64,000 nt of DNA from Mixta mediterraneensis (GTDB lineage Bacteria > Pseudomonadota > Gammaproteobacteria > Enterobacterales > Enterobacteriaceae), in the NCBI RefSeq assembly GCF_014946725.1, contig NZ_JACFXY010000004.1, forward strand, positions 305,988 through 369,987, read 5' to 3'. This document shows positions 9,364 through 19,552 of this stretch, one piece after another. The stretch's first letter is position 1; each line of letters opens with the position of its first letter. The position numbers and the translations under genes were made by a program. Below the pieces are notes generated by a model. That model ran no database searches and was not told the origin of the DNA. It saw nothing but the letters and a program-made list of their open reading frames with translations.

Positions 9364-10734
9364 ATGACTGATTACGCAATCTCTAAAAACCCCGCTACTG
9401 GCGAGATACTGGCACGGTATCCAATGCAATCAGTGACTGAACTTGAAAGCATACTGGCGAACAGCCGCAGTGCATTCAAACGCTGGCGTGACAGCGCAAT
9501 GGCAACGCGAGTTAGAGTATTACACCAGCTGGCAGAGCAGCTTCGCCAGCGTGAACCTGAACTGTCACGTATGGTTACTCTGGAAATGGGCAAACCCATC
9601 GCCCAGGCGCGTGCTGAAATTCTTAAGTGCGCCACCTTATGTGACTGGTATGCCGAGCAGGGGCCTACCATACTTGATGATCAGCCCACACAAATTCCCG
9701 ATGCCTGGCAGCGTTTTAAACCGATTGGCACCATTTTGGCCGTCATGCCGTGGAATTTCCCGTTCTGGCAGGTGCTGCGCGGTGCGGTGGGTATGTTGCT
9801 GGCGGGAAACACCTATGTGCTGAAACATGCGCCTAACGTGATGGGAAGCGCCATGCTGATGGCCGAATTGTTTGCCGCTACCGATCTTCCCGACGGTGCA
9901 TTTGCAGTTATCAACGTCAACAATGATGGTGTATCCGCTGCGATTAAAGACCCACGTATAGCTGCCGTTGCCGTGACCGGTAGCGTTCGGGCAGGGGCCG
10001 CTATTGCGGCGCAGGCAGGTTCCGCGCTGAAAAAGACGGTGCTTGAACTGGGCGGGGCCGATCCTTTTATTGTACTGGCTGATGCCGATCTGGATGAAGC
10101 CGTGAAATCTGCCGTACAGGGTCGTTACCAGAATACCGGGCAGGTATGCATGGCCGCCAAGCGCTTTATTGTGGAAAAATCGATTGCTGACGAGTTTGAA
10201 GCGCGTTTTAGCACTGCGGTACAAGCGCTGACGATGGGCGATCCATTGGATGAAAAAAATTATCTTGGTCCGATGGCACGTTTCGATCTGCGCGACGAAT
10301 TGCACGAGCAGGTACAACGATCTCTGCATGAGGGTGCGCGCCTGGTACTTGGCGGCGAAAAGATCGCAGGGGAAGGCAACTATTACGCGCCAACTATCCT
10401 TAGCGATGTCACCACGCAAATGACGGCCTTTCGTGAAGAATTATTTGGACCCGTTGCAGCCATTGCGATAGCGCGCGACGCCGATCATGCCCTGGAAATT
10501 GCCAACGATAGCGAATTTGGCTTAAGTGCCACCGTATGGACCGCAGACAATGCCATCGCCGACCGCCTGTCTGATCGCCTGGAAACAGGGGCCGTATTTA
10601 TTAATGGCAACGGCGCATCGGATCCGCGCGTTACCATCGGTGGGGTGAAAAAAAGCGGCTATGGACGTGAATTATCACATTTTGGCGTTCATGAATTTTG
10701 CAATATTCAGACCGTCTGGAAAAACCGCCGCTAG
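9364..10734 (+). CDS. sad: NAD(P)-dependent succinate semialdehyde dehydrogenase, Sad/YneI type
   Basis: 456 residues, close to the length of E. coli Sad (YneI). It starts directly with SKNPATGEILARYPMQS, lacking the longer N-terminus of GabD. Visible elements are VMPWNFPFWQVLR, the Glu base in LELGGADPFIV, the catalytic Cys in NTGQVCMAAKRF, and EELFGPVAAI. It oxidises succinate semialdehyde to succinate in the cytoplasm, typically downstream of GABA or putrescine breakdown, and can accept other aldehydes. It is monocistronic here. The GabT-like aminotransferase at 31295 could supply its substrate, although the genes are 20 kb apart. A GGGAATTATC segment precedes the ATG and is only a weak ribosome site. 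Confidence 0.85.
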   Translation: MTDYAISKNPATGEILARYPMQSVTELESILANSRSAFKRWRDSAMATRVRVLHQLAEQLRQREPELSRMVTLEMGKPIAQARAEILKCATLCDWYAEQGPTILDDQPTQIPDAWQRFKPIGTILAVMPWNFPFWQVLRGAVGMLLAGNTYVLKHAPNVMGSAMLMAELFAATDLPDGAFAVINVNNDGVSAAIKDPRIAAVAVTGSVRAGAAIAAQAGSALKKTVLELGGADPFIVLADADLDEAVKSAVQGRYQNTGQVCMAAKRFIVEKSIADEFEARFSTAVQALTMGDPLDEKNYLGPMARFDLRDELHEQVQRSLHEGARLVLGGEKIAGEGNYYAPTILSDVTTQMTAFREELFGPVAAIAIARDADHALEIANDSEFGLSATVWTADNAIADRLSDRLETGAVFINGNGASDPRVTIGGVKKSGYGRELSHFGVHEFCNIQTVWKNRR

Positions 10735-10850
10735 GGCTTCACGGTACAAGGCGGCAGACAATGTCGCCTGAAGTCAGCGACAACCGCTGAAAGCATTGTC
10801 GCGGGCCAGCCTTTAAGGTGCTGGCATCAGGCCTGAGTCCAGACTGAAAA

Positions 10851-10958
10851 TCAGAGCCCGTCAACAAGGGTAATCAGGGCGTCCGCTACGGCTTCGCGTT
10901 CAGCGCGGGCACGTTGATACTCTGGTGAGTGATAACACTGTAGCGCGCTCTGATAATC
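10851..10958 (-). pseudogene. 3' remnant of a DUF1330-family gene, cut by an IS
   Basis: The minus strand reads 35 codons ending in TGA at 10851-10853 and containing YHSPEYQRARAEREAVADAL then TLVDGL. SPEYQ followed by a charged helix and a short beta strand is the C-terminus of DUF1330 (ferredoxin-like fold) proteins. The reading frame runs straight into the left end of the insertion sequence at 10959, and the rest of the gene is not found on the other side. Confidence 0.6.
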
Positions 10959-10966
10959 TGTAGTGG

Positions 10967-12606
<1,640 letters not shown>

Positions 12607-12767
12607 ATGGGGGTCACTCCATAATCGAACCAAACTGACCCCAAATCTGACCACCAAATTCTCCCGATGCAGAGGGTAAAATCAAAATGCATCGGGAAGA
12701 TTTTTCACGCTAACTTGTTGAACCAACATCAGATAAGGATTCGCAAAGAGGCATGAAGACGAGAAAT

Positions 12768-12843
12768 TGGCTCCTCTGACTGGACTCGAACCAGTGACAT
12801 ACGGATTAACAGTCCGCCGTTCTACCGACTGAACTACAGAGGA
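12768..12843 (-). tRNA. tRNA-Asn (GTT), first copy
   Basis: The 76-nt minus-strand sequence folds as tRNA-Asn: acceptor TCCTCTG/CAGAGGA, D-arm AGTTCAGTCGGTAGA, anticodon loop CTGTTAATC with anticodon GTT, TpsiC arm GGTTCGAGTCC, and an encoded GCCA end. It is identical over the full gene to the copy at 21019-21094 and, as far as I recall it, to the E. coli tRNA-Asn sequence. Its 3' side is the attachment site used by the integrase remnant next door. Confidence 0.97.
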
Positions 12844-12861
12844 ATCGTTTGAACGGGGCGC

Positions 12862-12890
12862 ATATTAACGGCGGTCCATGACCTTGTCAA
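12862..12890 (-). promoter_or_regulatory. Sigma-70 promoter of the first tRNA-Asn
   Basis: On the minus strand TTGACA (12885-12890) and TAATAT (12862-12867) are separated by 17 bases. A GC-rich discriminator (GCGCCCCG) follows, as expected for a stringently controlled stable-RNA promoter. Confidence 0.88.
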
Positions 12891-12959
12891 AGCTCTTTTT
12901 CACAAAACTATTTGACTGCTGAAATATACGCCAGTGAATCGAGTAGAGAGAAAAGGCAC

Positions 12960-13199
12960 ATTACGTGGAGAACGAAGATCAAGCCAGCGCGCTGCTGCGT
13001 TTTCAAAATGGCGTCTATGGCATGACTGAAATGTCGCGCATTGCCTTTGGCAGCAAAATGGCACCAACCAATGTGGTTACCGGCACTCAAGAATCGGGCG
13101 ACAGAATATGCTCCCGATTTCACCAAAGGCTTGCAGGTACAGAGAGTCGTGGACGTGATTGTGATTTCGGCACTGAAAAGAAAATGGATAGCGGTGTGA
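12960..13199 (+). pseudogene. Gfo/Idh/MocA-family oxidoreductase, internally deleted remnant
   Basis: Two pieces of one gene are readable. The first (12965-13085) gives VENEDQASALLRFQNGVYGM, MSRIAFGSKM and VTGT, the middle of the C-terminal alpha/beta domain of Gfo/Idh/MocA dehydrogenases. The second, in another frame (13104-13199), gives EYAPDFTKGLQVQRVVDVIV and ends SALKRKWIAV then TGA, which is the family's C-terminus. The Rossmann N-terminal half is absent, and the segment between VTGT and EYAPDF is deleted with a frame change. Family members oxidise myo-inositol or other sugars with NAD(P). It lies 116 bases from the tRNA-Asn gene, so it may be island debris. Confidence 0.75.
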
Positions 13200-13285
13200 T
13201 TTTCAGTTAAGTGTGAACTTCCCTTCAACCTGACATCCTCTGCTAAACAGCCAGGACGGGTTGAAGGGGAGCACACCGAAAAAGG

Positions 13286-14116
13286 TTAGCCCTCAGTACT
13301 TTTCTCCCACCAGAGTTTATCCAGCGCATAATAGCGGTCACGCTCGGCTTCCGGCTGATCCAGATTGCGGTGCCATGGCTTAGCCAAAATGTAGTGCAGA
13401 TTCTTGACGTTATCGCTCTGCCACATTTGGCTATGCTGAAACGGCAGCGTTTTCAATGCGTTGTAAATATACGACAGCGGTAACCAGCGACCAGCAAAGA
13501 CCTCATTCAATAAATCCTGCTCCGAGAACGGATAAGCGCTTAAATCATCAATCGCGGCGATCCGCTGCGCTAATGCGTCAAATACTGCATTATCCGGTGT
13601 TAACACCAGAAAGCCGCCATTCAGATAATTATCAAGTTTAACCGGGGCCGGTTTGCCGCGATCCTGCCAGGTATAATGGCAAAATTCCGGTTGCCAGCTA
13701 ACGGGATAAGTGGAAATTTTGTTCGGGTTACAGCGACAGGCATGACATGCTGCGAGCAGGTTATCGCCAAGATCCAGCGTAAACAGCTCATCCATATTTT
13801 GCAGTACCAGCATATCGGCATCTAAAAATACTACGCGTTCACAGTCTGTCAGCTGCCAGGCACGCAGCTTGGTCCAGACTTCACCAAACTGCGCCGACGC
13901 ATAGTGATGTTCTAAATCGTCGCGCGGATAAAGCGGCTCGACCTGATGAATGACACAGCCTTGTGCCTGCAGATCTTCGCGATCGGCGAGGGGAATCGCA
14001 TCCGTGGTCATTACTATCAGCGGCCAACGCGTTTCGCTCTGTTTCAGTGAGCGATGCAGCGCTTTCACGCCAACTAAATAGTCGGGTTGAGTCAACAACG
14101 TTACCCAGGCAAACAT
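13286..14116 (-). CDS. GT8 (glycogenin-like) glycosyltransferase
   Basis: 276 residues from the ATG at 14116, which has GGGGA six bases upstream; a TTG at 14137 is less likely. The GT-A fold of family 8 is clear: FAWVTLLTQPDYLVGVKALH, a VVFLDADMLVL strand holding the metal-binding DxD motif, LNGGFLVLTP, and a late His segment (LHYILAKPWH) used for metal and nucleotide binding. Glycogenin-like enzymes add sugars from UDP-sugars to a small acceptor or protein. The stop codon of the preceding sugar-lactone oxidase lies 18 bases before the start, so the two are co-transcribed. The product could be a glycosylated small molecule, but this is inference. Confidence 0.87.
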   Translation of the reverse strand: MFAWVTLLTQPDYLVGVKALHRSLKQSETRWPLIVMTTDAIPLADREDLQAQGCVIHQVEPLYPRDDLEHHYASAQFGEVWTKLRAWQLTDCERVVFLDADMLVLQNMDELFTLDLGDNLLAACHACRCNPNKISTYPVSWQPEFCHYTWQDRGKPAPVKLDNYLNGGFLVLTPDNAVFDALAQRIAAIDDLSAYPFSEQDLLNEVFAGRWLPLSYIYNALKTLPFQHSQMWQSDNVKNLHYILAKPWHRNLDQPEAERDRYYALDKLWWEKSTEG

Positions 14117-14133
14117 AATTTTCCCCAATAAAT

Positions 14134-15516
14134 TCAATCGAAAAGAGTAATGATGTAATCATTACTGAAGCGACGCTGTGGATCGAGCTGGTTGCGCAGA
14201 GCCCGAAACTCATCCCACCTGGGATAGATTTCGCGCCATGTATAGCGCTCATCATCGTAATATTTTCCCCAGTGGGGACGTCCACCTTCTTCTGCCAGCA
14301 GCTTTTCCACATCTGTCAGAAAATGCAGCCCCTCTTGAGAAAGCGAACCGTCGTCAGCGTAATAGACCACAAAGCCGAAAAAGCAGGTCGGGCGACCGTA
14401 AGCCGGGCTTAACCAGGCCGACGACGCCCCTGTGCAGCGCAGAATAACCGGATAATGCATATGCGGCTGGTTCCGGGCATACCAGCTTTTTATTTTGCTA
14501 ATAATGGCGGGAGTATTTTCCAGCGGCACGCCGATTTCTACATTGATTTGTGGCACGGCAATGCCGCGACAAAATAGCTGATAGATGTCGCCGGTCACGT
14601 CAGTAAAATCACGGAAACGGGTGACAGTGCGAAACTGTTTGCCGCCTTTACCGTGAATCTGCGTATCACGATGCATATGCGCCAGCGTTTGATCGATAGT
14701 GTCATTTAAACTGTCGTCGCCCGTATCGGCATGTTCCACCACTTTGCGACCGCGCTGCTCATAACGCTGTCGATCTTCAGGGCTGGCTTCATGGGCATTC
14801 CATACATGCATAAGATTGTCATCAACGAACCACCAGGCTTTGCTAAACGGATACGCTTCATTCCAGCGCGGTAAATCCTGTTCAAGGCGGTCGGCGGTGA
14901 CGGCATATTTATGGCAGGTAAAAATACGGAATGGCGCGGTTCGTAGCGTGACGGCGGTAACAATACCGAGTGCGCCGAGCGTCACTTGTGCGGCGGAAAA
15001 GTCTTCCTGACCACGGACAAACTCGCGCAGTGAACCATCCGCGAGCACCATGCGAATACGCAACGCTTCGTCGGCCAGCGAACTTTGCTGCAATCCCTGG
15101 CCGTGCGTGCCGGTAGCCATCGCGCCTGCTAATGTCTGCACGGCAATGACGCCAGGCGACGATGCCAGCATACGATCCATCGTGGTTAGCGTGGCATAAA
15201 TCTGCTGTAAAGAGGTGCCCGCACCAAACGTCGCGCTGTTTTCATCGCTGGCGATCAGGCCGGAAAGGGCGCTGAGATCCAGCAACAAATGGTTTTCATC
15301 GACCTGCAGCATCCTGCCGGGCGAAAGTCTGCTGCCCATTACGCGTACCCGGCCTTGCGACTGTCGCATGATCTCCTGAAGTTCTGCTTCGTTAGCTGGA
15401 CGTTTCACCTGCTGGCGGCTGCCGATCCGGGTGTTTTGCGCCCAGTTCCACAGCGCATCATCTGATGGTTCAACCTGGGTTTGACGAAGCGGATAAAGGT
15501 GGGCGTCTCTGCTCAC
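14134..15516 (-). CDS. FAD-linked sugar-1,4-lactone oxidase (D-arabinono-1,4-lactone oxidase family)
   Basis: 460 residues. The N-terminal FAD-binding PCMH domain shows RVRVMGSRLSPGRML and GVIAVQTLAGAMATGTHGQG. The C-terminal ALO domain contains PQINVEIGVPLE, GRPHWGKYY and FRALRNQLDPQRRFSNDYI. HWGK with the following FR..R..LDP is characteristic of aldonolactone oxidases such as D-arabinono-, L-gulono- or galactonolactone oxidase. These enzymes make ascorbate-like products and hydrogen peroxide. No signal peptide is seen, so it is probably cytoplasmic. It is co-transcribed with a GT8 glycosyltransferase and probably controlled by the TetR-type regulator upstream. The actual substrate is unknown. 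Confidence 0.87.
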   Translation of the reverse strand: MSRDAHLYPLRQTQVEPSDDALWNWAQNTRIGSRQQVKRPANEAELQEIMRQSQGRVRVMGSRLSPGRMLQVDENHLLLDLSALSGLIASDENSATFGAGTSLQQIYATLTTMDRMLASSPGVIAVQTLAGAMATGTHGQGLQQSSLADEALRIRMVLADGSLREFVRGQEDFSAAQVTLGALGIVTAVTLRTAPFRIFTCHKYAVTADRLEQDLPRWNEAYPFSKAWWFVDDNLMHVWNAHEASPEDRQRYEQRGRKVVEHADTGDDSLNDTIDQTLAHMHRDTQIHGKGGKQFRTVTRFRDFTDVTGDIYQLFCRGIAVPQINVEIGVPLENTPAIISKIKSWYARNQPHMHYPVILRCTGASSAWLSPAYGRPTCFFGFVVYYADDGSLSQEGLHFLTDVEKLLAEEGGRPHWGKYYDDERYTWREIYPRWDEFRALRNQLDPQRRFSNDYIITLFD

Positions 15517-15603
15517 AACTGCGTTCCTGTTTATTAAGGTCTGTGACGGATTTCGTCATTAAAGCGTAGACCATCCCAGAAGGTGGCTTATTTCGCTAGT
15601 CCG

Positions 15604-16242
15604 CTAGTCGGGCTTGCGGATATAGCGCAACGTTGCGGTCACCGCTAACTGTCGGTTGCGATGAATGCTTTCTTCTTCGCTGTTGTCCGGGCTGAACAGC
15701 GCATTGAAGGTATAACGATTAGAGACATGATGGACGCAAATACTGCTGATTAAGCGGTGCACATCAATGGCTTGTACCTCTTTGATAAACAAACCTTGCT
15801 GTTGACCACGTGTCAGGATGTCATCCAGCACGTCGAGCGCGCTGCGATTCAGCGCTTTAATCTGCGTAGACTGGCTGATATAGCGACCACGCAGCAGGTT
15901 CTCGGTACAGACTAACCGCATAAAATCCGGGTGCGAGACGTGATAATCAAAACTGGCTTCCACCAGTTTGATCATCGCCTGCTCCGGTTTGATCTTTGCC
16001 AGATCCAGCCCGGTTTCGTGCTGGCGAATCGACTGATAAACCTGCTCCAGCACATCAATATAAAGCTGCTCCTTCGTCCCAAAGTGATAGACCACCATGC
16101 GTTTAGTGGTCTGCGCGTTCTCGGCGATTTTTTCCATACGCGCGCCCTGCATACCGAACTCAGCAAAAATTTTTAACGCACTGGCAATAATGCGTTTTTT
16201 TAGCCCTTCAGGGTCATTTTTTCGTTTTGTGATTTCCGACAT
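15604..16242 (-). CDS. TetR-family transcriptional regulator
   Basis: 212 residues. The N-terminal helix-turn-helix spans roughly residues 15-62 (LKKRIIASALKIFAEFGMQG, then AENAQTTKRMVVYHFGTKEQLY). The C-terminal ligand domain resembles TetR_C_ members of the RutR/NicS kind. It is encoded upstream of, and in the same direction as, the lactone oxidase and GT8 genes with an 87-base gap, so it may autoregulate and control that pair. The ligand is not predictable. Confidence 0.88.
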   Translation of the reverse strand: MSEITKRKNDPEGLKKRIIASALKIFAEFGMQGARMEKIAENAQTTKRMVVYHFGTKEQLYIDVLEQVYQSIRQHETGLDLAKIKPEQAMIKLVEASFDYHVSHPDFMRLVCTENLLRGRYISQSTQIKALNRSALDVLDDILTRGQQQGLFIKEVQAIDVHRLISSICVHHVSNRYTFNALFSPDNSEEESIHRNRQLAVTATLRYIRKPD

Positions 16243-16335
16243 AGCGTTAAAAAGCTGCTCAACAAAATAAGAAGAAGGAAGAGATTATCACAGCTATTTG
16301 TAAGGGAATGCGGCCGGGGTGCGTAATCAAGGCAT

Positions 16336-16369
16336 AAAAAACCGCTTACGTTGCCTTAAGCGTTTTTTT
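16336..16369. terminator. Bidirectional hairpin terminator
   Basis: Inverted repeat CGCTTA (16343-16348) and TAAGCG (16357-16362), flanked by an A run on the left and seven T residues on the right. It separates the TetR gene region from the IS110 remnant. Confidence 0.65.
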
Positions 16370-16601
16370 CGAATGTGGCTCTTCTTACGGGGATCGCCTT
16401 TGCCTTTTGGTGGCTAAAAAGTAGGCGATCGTGGAAAGGAGCTCCTGCCTGGATAACCGAAATGTCCGCCAATAGGCGCAGCAACGCGCAGAGATGCCTG
16501 ACTTCGGGTAAAGGTGACTCCTGGCGGTGCGTTTTTTTAAGCAGCGCGTAACAGGCCAGCATATAGACATCGATCTTGTCCGTTTTGGTCATAATCCCCA
16601 T
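16356..16601 (-). pseudogene. IS110-family transposase remnant
   Basis: The minus strand reads TKTDKIDVYMLACYALLKK followed by SPLPEVRHLCALLRLLADIS. The pattern N/TKTDKIDA.MLA.YA....P..PLP.EVR.LRALL is typical of the N-terminal DEDD domain of IS110-type transposases. Only about 55 residues match before the reading becomes unrelated, and no C-terminal domain or IS ends are visible. It is debris of an old insertion. Confidence is moderate because the fragment is short. Confidence 0.5.
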
Positions 16602-17032
16602 GCCGCAGGCAAAGTCCTGGTTACGGTGCGCATTTGTACGCTATTTGAACGAAAGGAATCTCGTTTGGATTGATCTTTTGTTTCTACCTTATCTCTTGAA
16701 TGTACAAATGTTCATTGCTCGTTTAAGCGTTGCGATAGGGATCGCACTTTCTGTCTGAATTATTACTTAGCACACTAATTGTGATTAACGTCACGCTTTA
16801 AGCGTAAAAAATAGGCGATAAATATAACAGATGAACATCATTCGTTCATTTGATCATGATTCGATATAAAACCTTCGTTGTCACACTTAACGTTAATGGA
16901 GCGAGCATGCCAGACATAACAACGTAGCGCCGGTATTGCAGTGAACAGCCCGTTTAAAGTCAATGCCCGTAATAGACGTTTCGCCTGATGGTGATGGCTC
17001 CACCTCTGACTTACCTCGCAAAAGGTTACCCT
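16602..17032 (+). promoter_or_regulatory. Control region of the MFS-pdxA2-isomerase operon, with a CRP site
   Basis: TGTGATTAACGTCACG at 16780-16795 matches the CRP consensus TGTGA-N6-TCACA with one mismatch. A palindrome with half-sites TGAAC (16832-16836) and GTTCA (16844-16848) may be the operator of an unlinked local regulator. Related TGAA/TTCA half-sites occur near 16697-16715. No regulator gene of this operon is adjacent. The region otherwise lacks ORFs. Confidence 0.6.
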
Positions 17033-18328
17033 ATGAAAAACAGATTCAGTACGCGAGTGCTGGCGCTTTTTTGCGCCCTGTCGTTTCTGATGTATATCGA
17101 CCGCGTCAACCTTTCCACCGCGGCCGGACTGATCAAATCGGATTTGGGTTTAAACAATACCGACCTGGGGCTGATATTCTCCGCCTTCGCTTACACCTAT
17201 CTCGTGTTCCAGATTATTGGCGGCTGGTTCGTTGACCGATTCGGTGCGCGCAAAACCATCATTATTTGCGGTAGCATTTGGGTGGTTGCCACTGTCTGCA
17301 CCGGTTTTGCTGGCGGTTTCGTCTCGCTGTTTCTGTCACGGCTTTTACTTGGCGTGGGTGAGGGCGCCGCGCTGCCTTCACAGGCGCGCGCCATGACATT
17401 CTGGTTCGCTCGTGAAAAACGCGGGTTCGTACAAGGCATTACGCATTCTTTCTCCCGTTTTGGTAATGCAGTCACGCCATCGCTTGTAGCATTGCTGGTG
17501 TTGCTGCACTCGTGGCGTTTTTCATTTATTGCGTTGGGCGCGATTACTGCCGTATGGCTGGCGTTCTGGATTGCTGGCTTTCGCGATAATCCTCATCAGA
17601 TTGCCGAAATGAGCGAAGAAGAGCGTAAAACGTTGCCTCAGCTTGATGCTGGCGTAACGGATAAAGTCAAAGCGCCGATTCCCTGGAAAGCATTGCTGAA
17701 ACGTATAGGCCCGACTATGGGTGTCTATTTTTGCTATGGCTGGACCGGCTGGCTATTTTTCACCTGGTTGCCCACTTTTTTCATGAACGGTCGCGGAATG
17801 GATCTTAAGTCGTCAGCACTGTTTACTTCCGCCGTGTTCCTGTCTGGCGTGGTGGGCAACACGGTCGGTGGCGTGGTCAGCGACATGATTCTGAAACGCA
17901 CCGGCAACGTTGTGAAGGCGCGGCGCAACGTCATCATCTTCAGCTTTTTCAGCGCTATGTTGCTGCTTATTCCGGTAATTAACTCGACCGATATGACGGT
18001 GATCACCGTCTGCCTCGGCCTTGCATTCTTCTGCCTCGAACTCACCATCGGGCCTATCTGGGCGGTGCCGATGGAGATCACACCTAAATATGTCGGCGTC
18101 GCCAGCGGCCTGGTTAATGCGGGTTCAGCAGTGGCGGGTATCATTTCGCCGATTTTGTTCGGCATCATTATCGACAAAACCGGTAACTGGAGCCTGCCCT
18201 TTTACGGCTCGGTCGTGCTGCTGATGGTGGGTATTGTACTCACTTTCTTTATGCGCCCGGATATTCCGCTGTCTGATGATTCCACTTCGCACGGCGACAT
18301 GCAGACCGCACACAACATCTACCACTAA
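17033..18328 (+). CDS. MFS transporter of the anion:cation symporter family (sugar-acid importer)
   Basis: 431 residues and about 12 transmembrane helices. SFLMYIDRVNLSTAAGLI in helix 1 and GGWFVDRFGARK in loop 2-3 are signatures of the ACS family (ExuT, GudP, DgoT relatives) that import hexuronates, aldarates and other sugar acids with protons. The start is the ATG at 17033 behind AAAGG; an upstream GTG at 16988 would add an uncharged, unlikely extension. It is first gene of an operon with a PdxA2-like dehydrogenase (7-base gap) and a TIM-barrel isomerase, so a four-carbon acid sugar is a reasonable guess for the substrate. Confidence 0.87.
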   Translation: MKNRFSTRVLALFCALSFLMYIDRVNLSTAAGLIKSDLGLNNTDLGLIFSAFAYTYLVFQIIGGWFVDRFGARKTIIICGSIWVVATVCTGFAGGFVSLFLSRLLLGVGEGAALPSQARAMTFWFAREKRGFVQGITHSFSRFGNAVTPSLVALLVLLHSWRFSFIALGAITAVWLAFWIAGFRDNPHQIAEMSEEERKTLPQLDAGVTDKVKAPIPWKALLKRIGPTMGVYFCYGWTGWLFFTWLPTFFMNGRGMDLKSSALFTSAVFLSGVVGNTVGGVVSDMILKRTGNVVKARRNVIIFSFFSAMLLLIPVINSTDMTVITVCLGLAFFCLELTIGPIWAVPMEITPKYVGVASGLVNAGSAVAGIISPILFGIIIDKTGNWSLPFYGSVVLLMVGIVLTFFMRPDIPLSDDSTSHGDMQTAHNIYH

Positions 18329-18335
18329 GGAAACT

Positions 18336-19337
18336 ATGATGAAAAAACCTTCAGTTGCATTGGTATTGGGCGATCCGGCAGGTATTGGTCCGGAGCTGGT
18401 CGCGAAAGTTTTGTCGCAACCCGCGCTGCGCGAACTGGCAAATATTATTCTTATTGCCGATCGTAACGAGCTGGAAAAAGGAATAGACATCGTCGGCCAG
18501 CGCTTTCCGTATCGGGAAATTTCAAACGCGGAAGCTATCACTTTTACGCCGGGCGAACCGCTGCTGCTTAACCATGACTGGACGCAACGTACGCCGTTTG
18601 ATTATGGCAACGCTACCGAGCAGAGCGGCGTCTATATTCTGGAGACGCTGGCACGCGCGATAGAACTGACGCAACAGGGGATTACGCAAGGCGTCTGCTT
18701 TGCTCCGCTAAATAAACAGGCCATGCATATGGGCGGGCTAAAGCACCGCGATGAACTGCACTGGTTCGCTGAATTGTTGAATTGCAACGACTTCTGCTGT
18801 GAAGTGAATGTCGTTGATAATCTCTGGGCCGGACGCGCCACATCACATATTCCGTTCCGCGATATTGTCAGTAACCTTAACGTTGATGGTGTGGTGGATA
18901 CCATCGCATTAATGGATCGTACGCTGCGTCAGGCGGGCGTTGCGCAGCCGAAGATCGCAGTTCAGGCACTGAATCCGCACGGCGGGGAAAACGGCCTGTT
19001 CGGCGATGAGGAGCAAACCATTATTAAACCCGCCATGGCAAAAGCGAAAGAGCAAGGCATTGAGGTATATGGACCTTATCCGGCAGATACGACGTATAAA
19101 GCCGTCGAGACGCAAAAACTGGATGCTGTGGTGTCGATGTATCACGATCAGTTCGCCACCGCTTTGAAAATGCTGGGTTTCGAGCGCGGTATTACCGTTC
19201 AGGGTGGATTGCCTGTTCCCATCGCTACCGCCAACCACGGCACTGCCTACAACCTTTACGGGCAGAATCTGGCTTCCTCTTCAGCCTTCGAAAAGGCTTT
19301 TCGGCTGTTAGTTCGCATGGCATCTAACGTCTCTTAA
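18336..19337 (+). CDS. PdxA2-like 4-phospho-sugar-acid dehydrogenase
   Basis: 333 residues of the PdxA family. LGDPAGIGPELVAKVL at the N-terminus and three metal-ligand histidines (LKHRDEL, LNPHGGENG, MYHDQ) are present. The start is MMKKP at 18336 with a TAAGGAAA ribosome site. Canonical PdxA oxidises 4-phosphohydroxythreonine in vitamin B6 synthesis. The PdxA2 branch oxidises D-threonate- or D-erythronate-4-phosphate and yields dihydroxyacetone phosphate after decarboxylation. The operon with an acid-sugar importer and an isomerase fits PdxA2. The DUF1537 kinase that normally supplies the 4-phosphate substrate is not in this window, so it must be elsewhere or the substrate differs. Confidence 0.82.
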   Translation: MMKKPSVALVLGDPAGIGPELVAKVLSQPALRELANIILIADRNELEKGIDIVGQRFPYREISNAEAITFTPGEPLLLNHDWTQRTPFDYGNATEQSGVYILETLARAIELTQQGITQGVCFAPLNKQAMHMGGLKHRDELHWFAELLNCNDFCCEVNVVDNLWAGRATSHIPFRDIVSNLNVDGVVDTIALMDRTLRQAGVAQPKIAVQALNPHGGENGLFGDEEQTIIKPAMAKAKEQGIEVYGPYPADTTYKAVETQKLDAVVSMYHDQFATALKMLGFERGITVQGGLPVPIATANHGTAYNLYGQNLASSSAFEKAFRLLVRMASNVS

Positions 19338-19552
19338 TTTCTGACGGGCCGCCGGGCGTTTTGTCCGGGAGGCCTTAAATGCGACAGGCGGAATGCCGCG
19401 TTAGAAAGACGATATGCCCACACGTTTGATATTGCAGAGAAGCCCGGCATCATACGTGGGTACTGATAATGTCTGGTTGCAGCTACTGCCTGTTACCCGA
19501 TTATGTTTGATGCTTCCAGTTCCTGCTTCGTACAGAAAGGAGAATGCCCGAT

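Noticed and set aside
12908..13276. Minus-strand ORF of 122 codons beside tRNA-Asn
   Set aside because: The plus strand here shows two recognisable Gfo/Idh fragments; the minus-strand frame has no recognisable features.
18125..18541. Minus-strand ORF across the MFS/pdxA2 junction
   Set aside because: It is antisense to two conserved genes.
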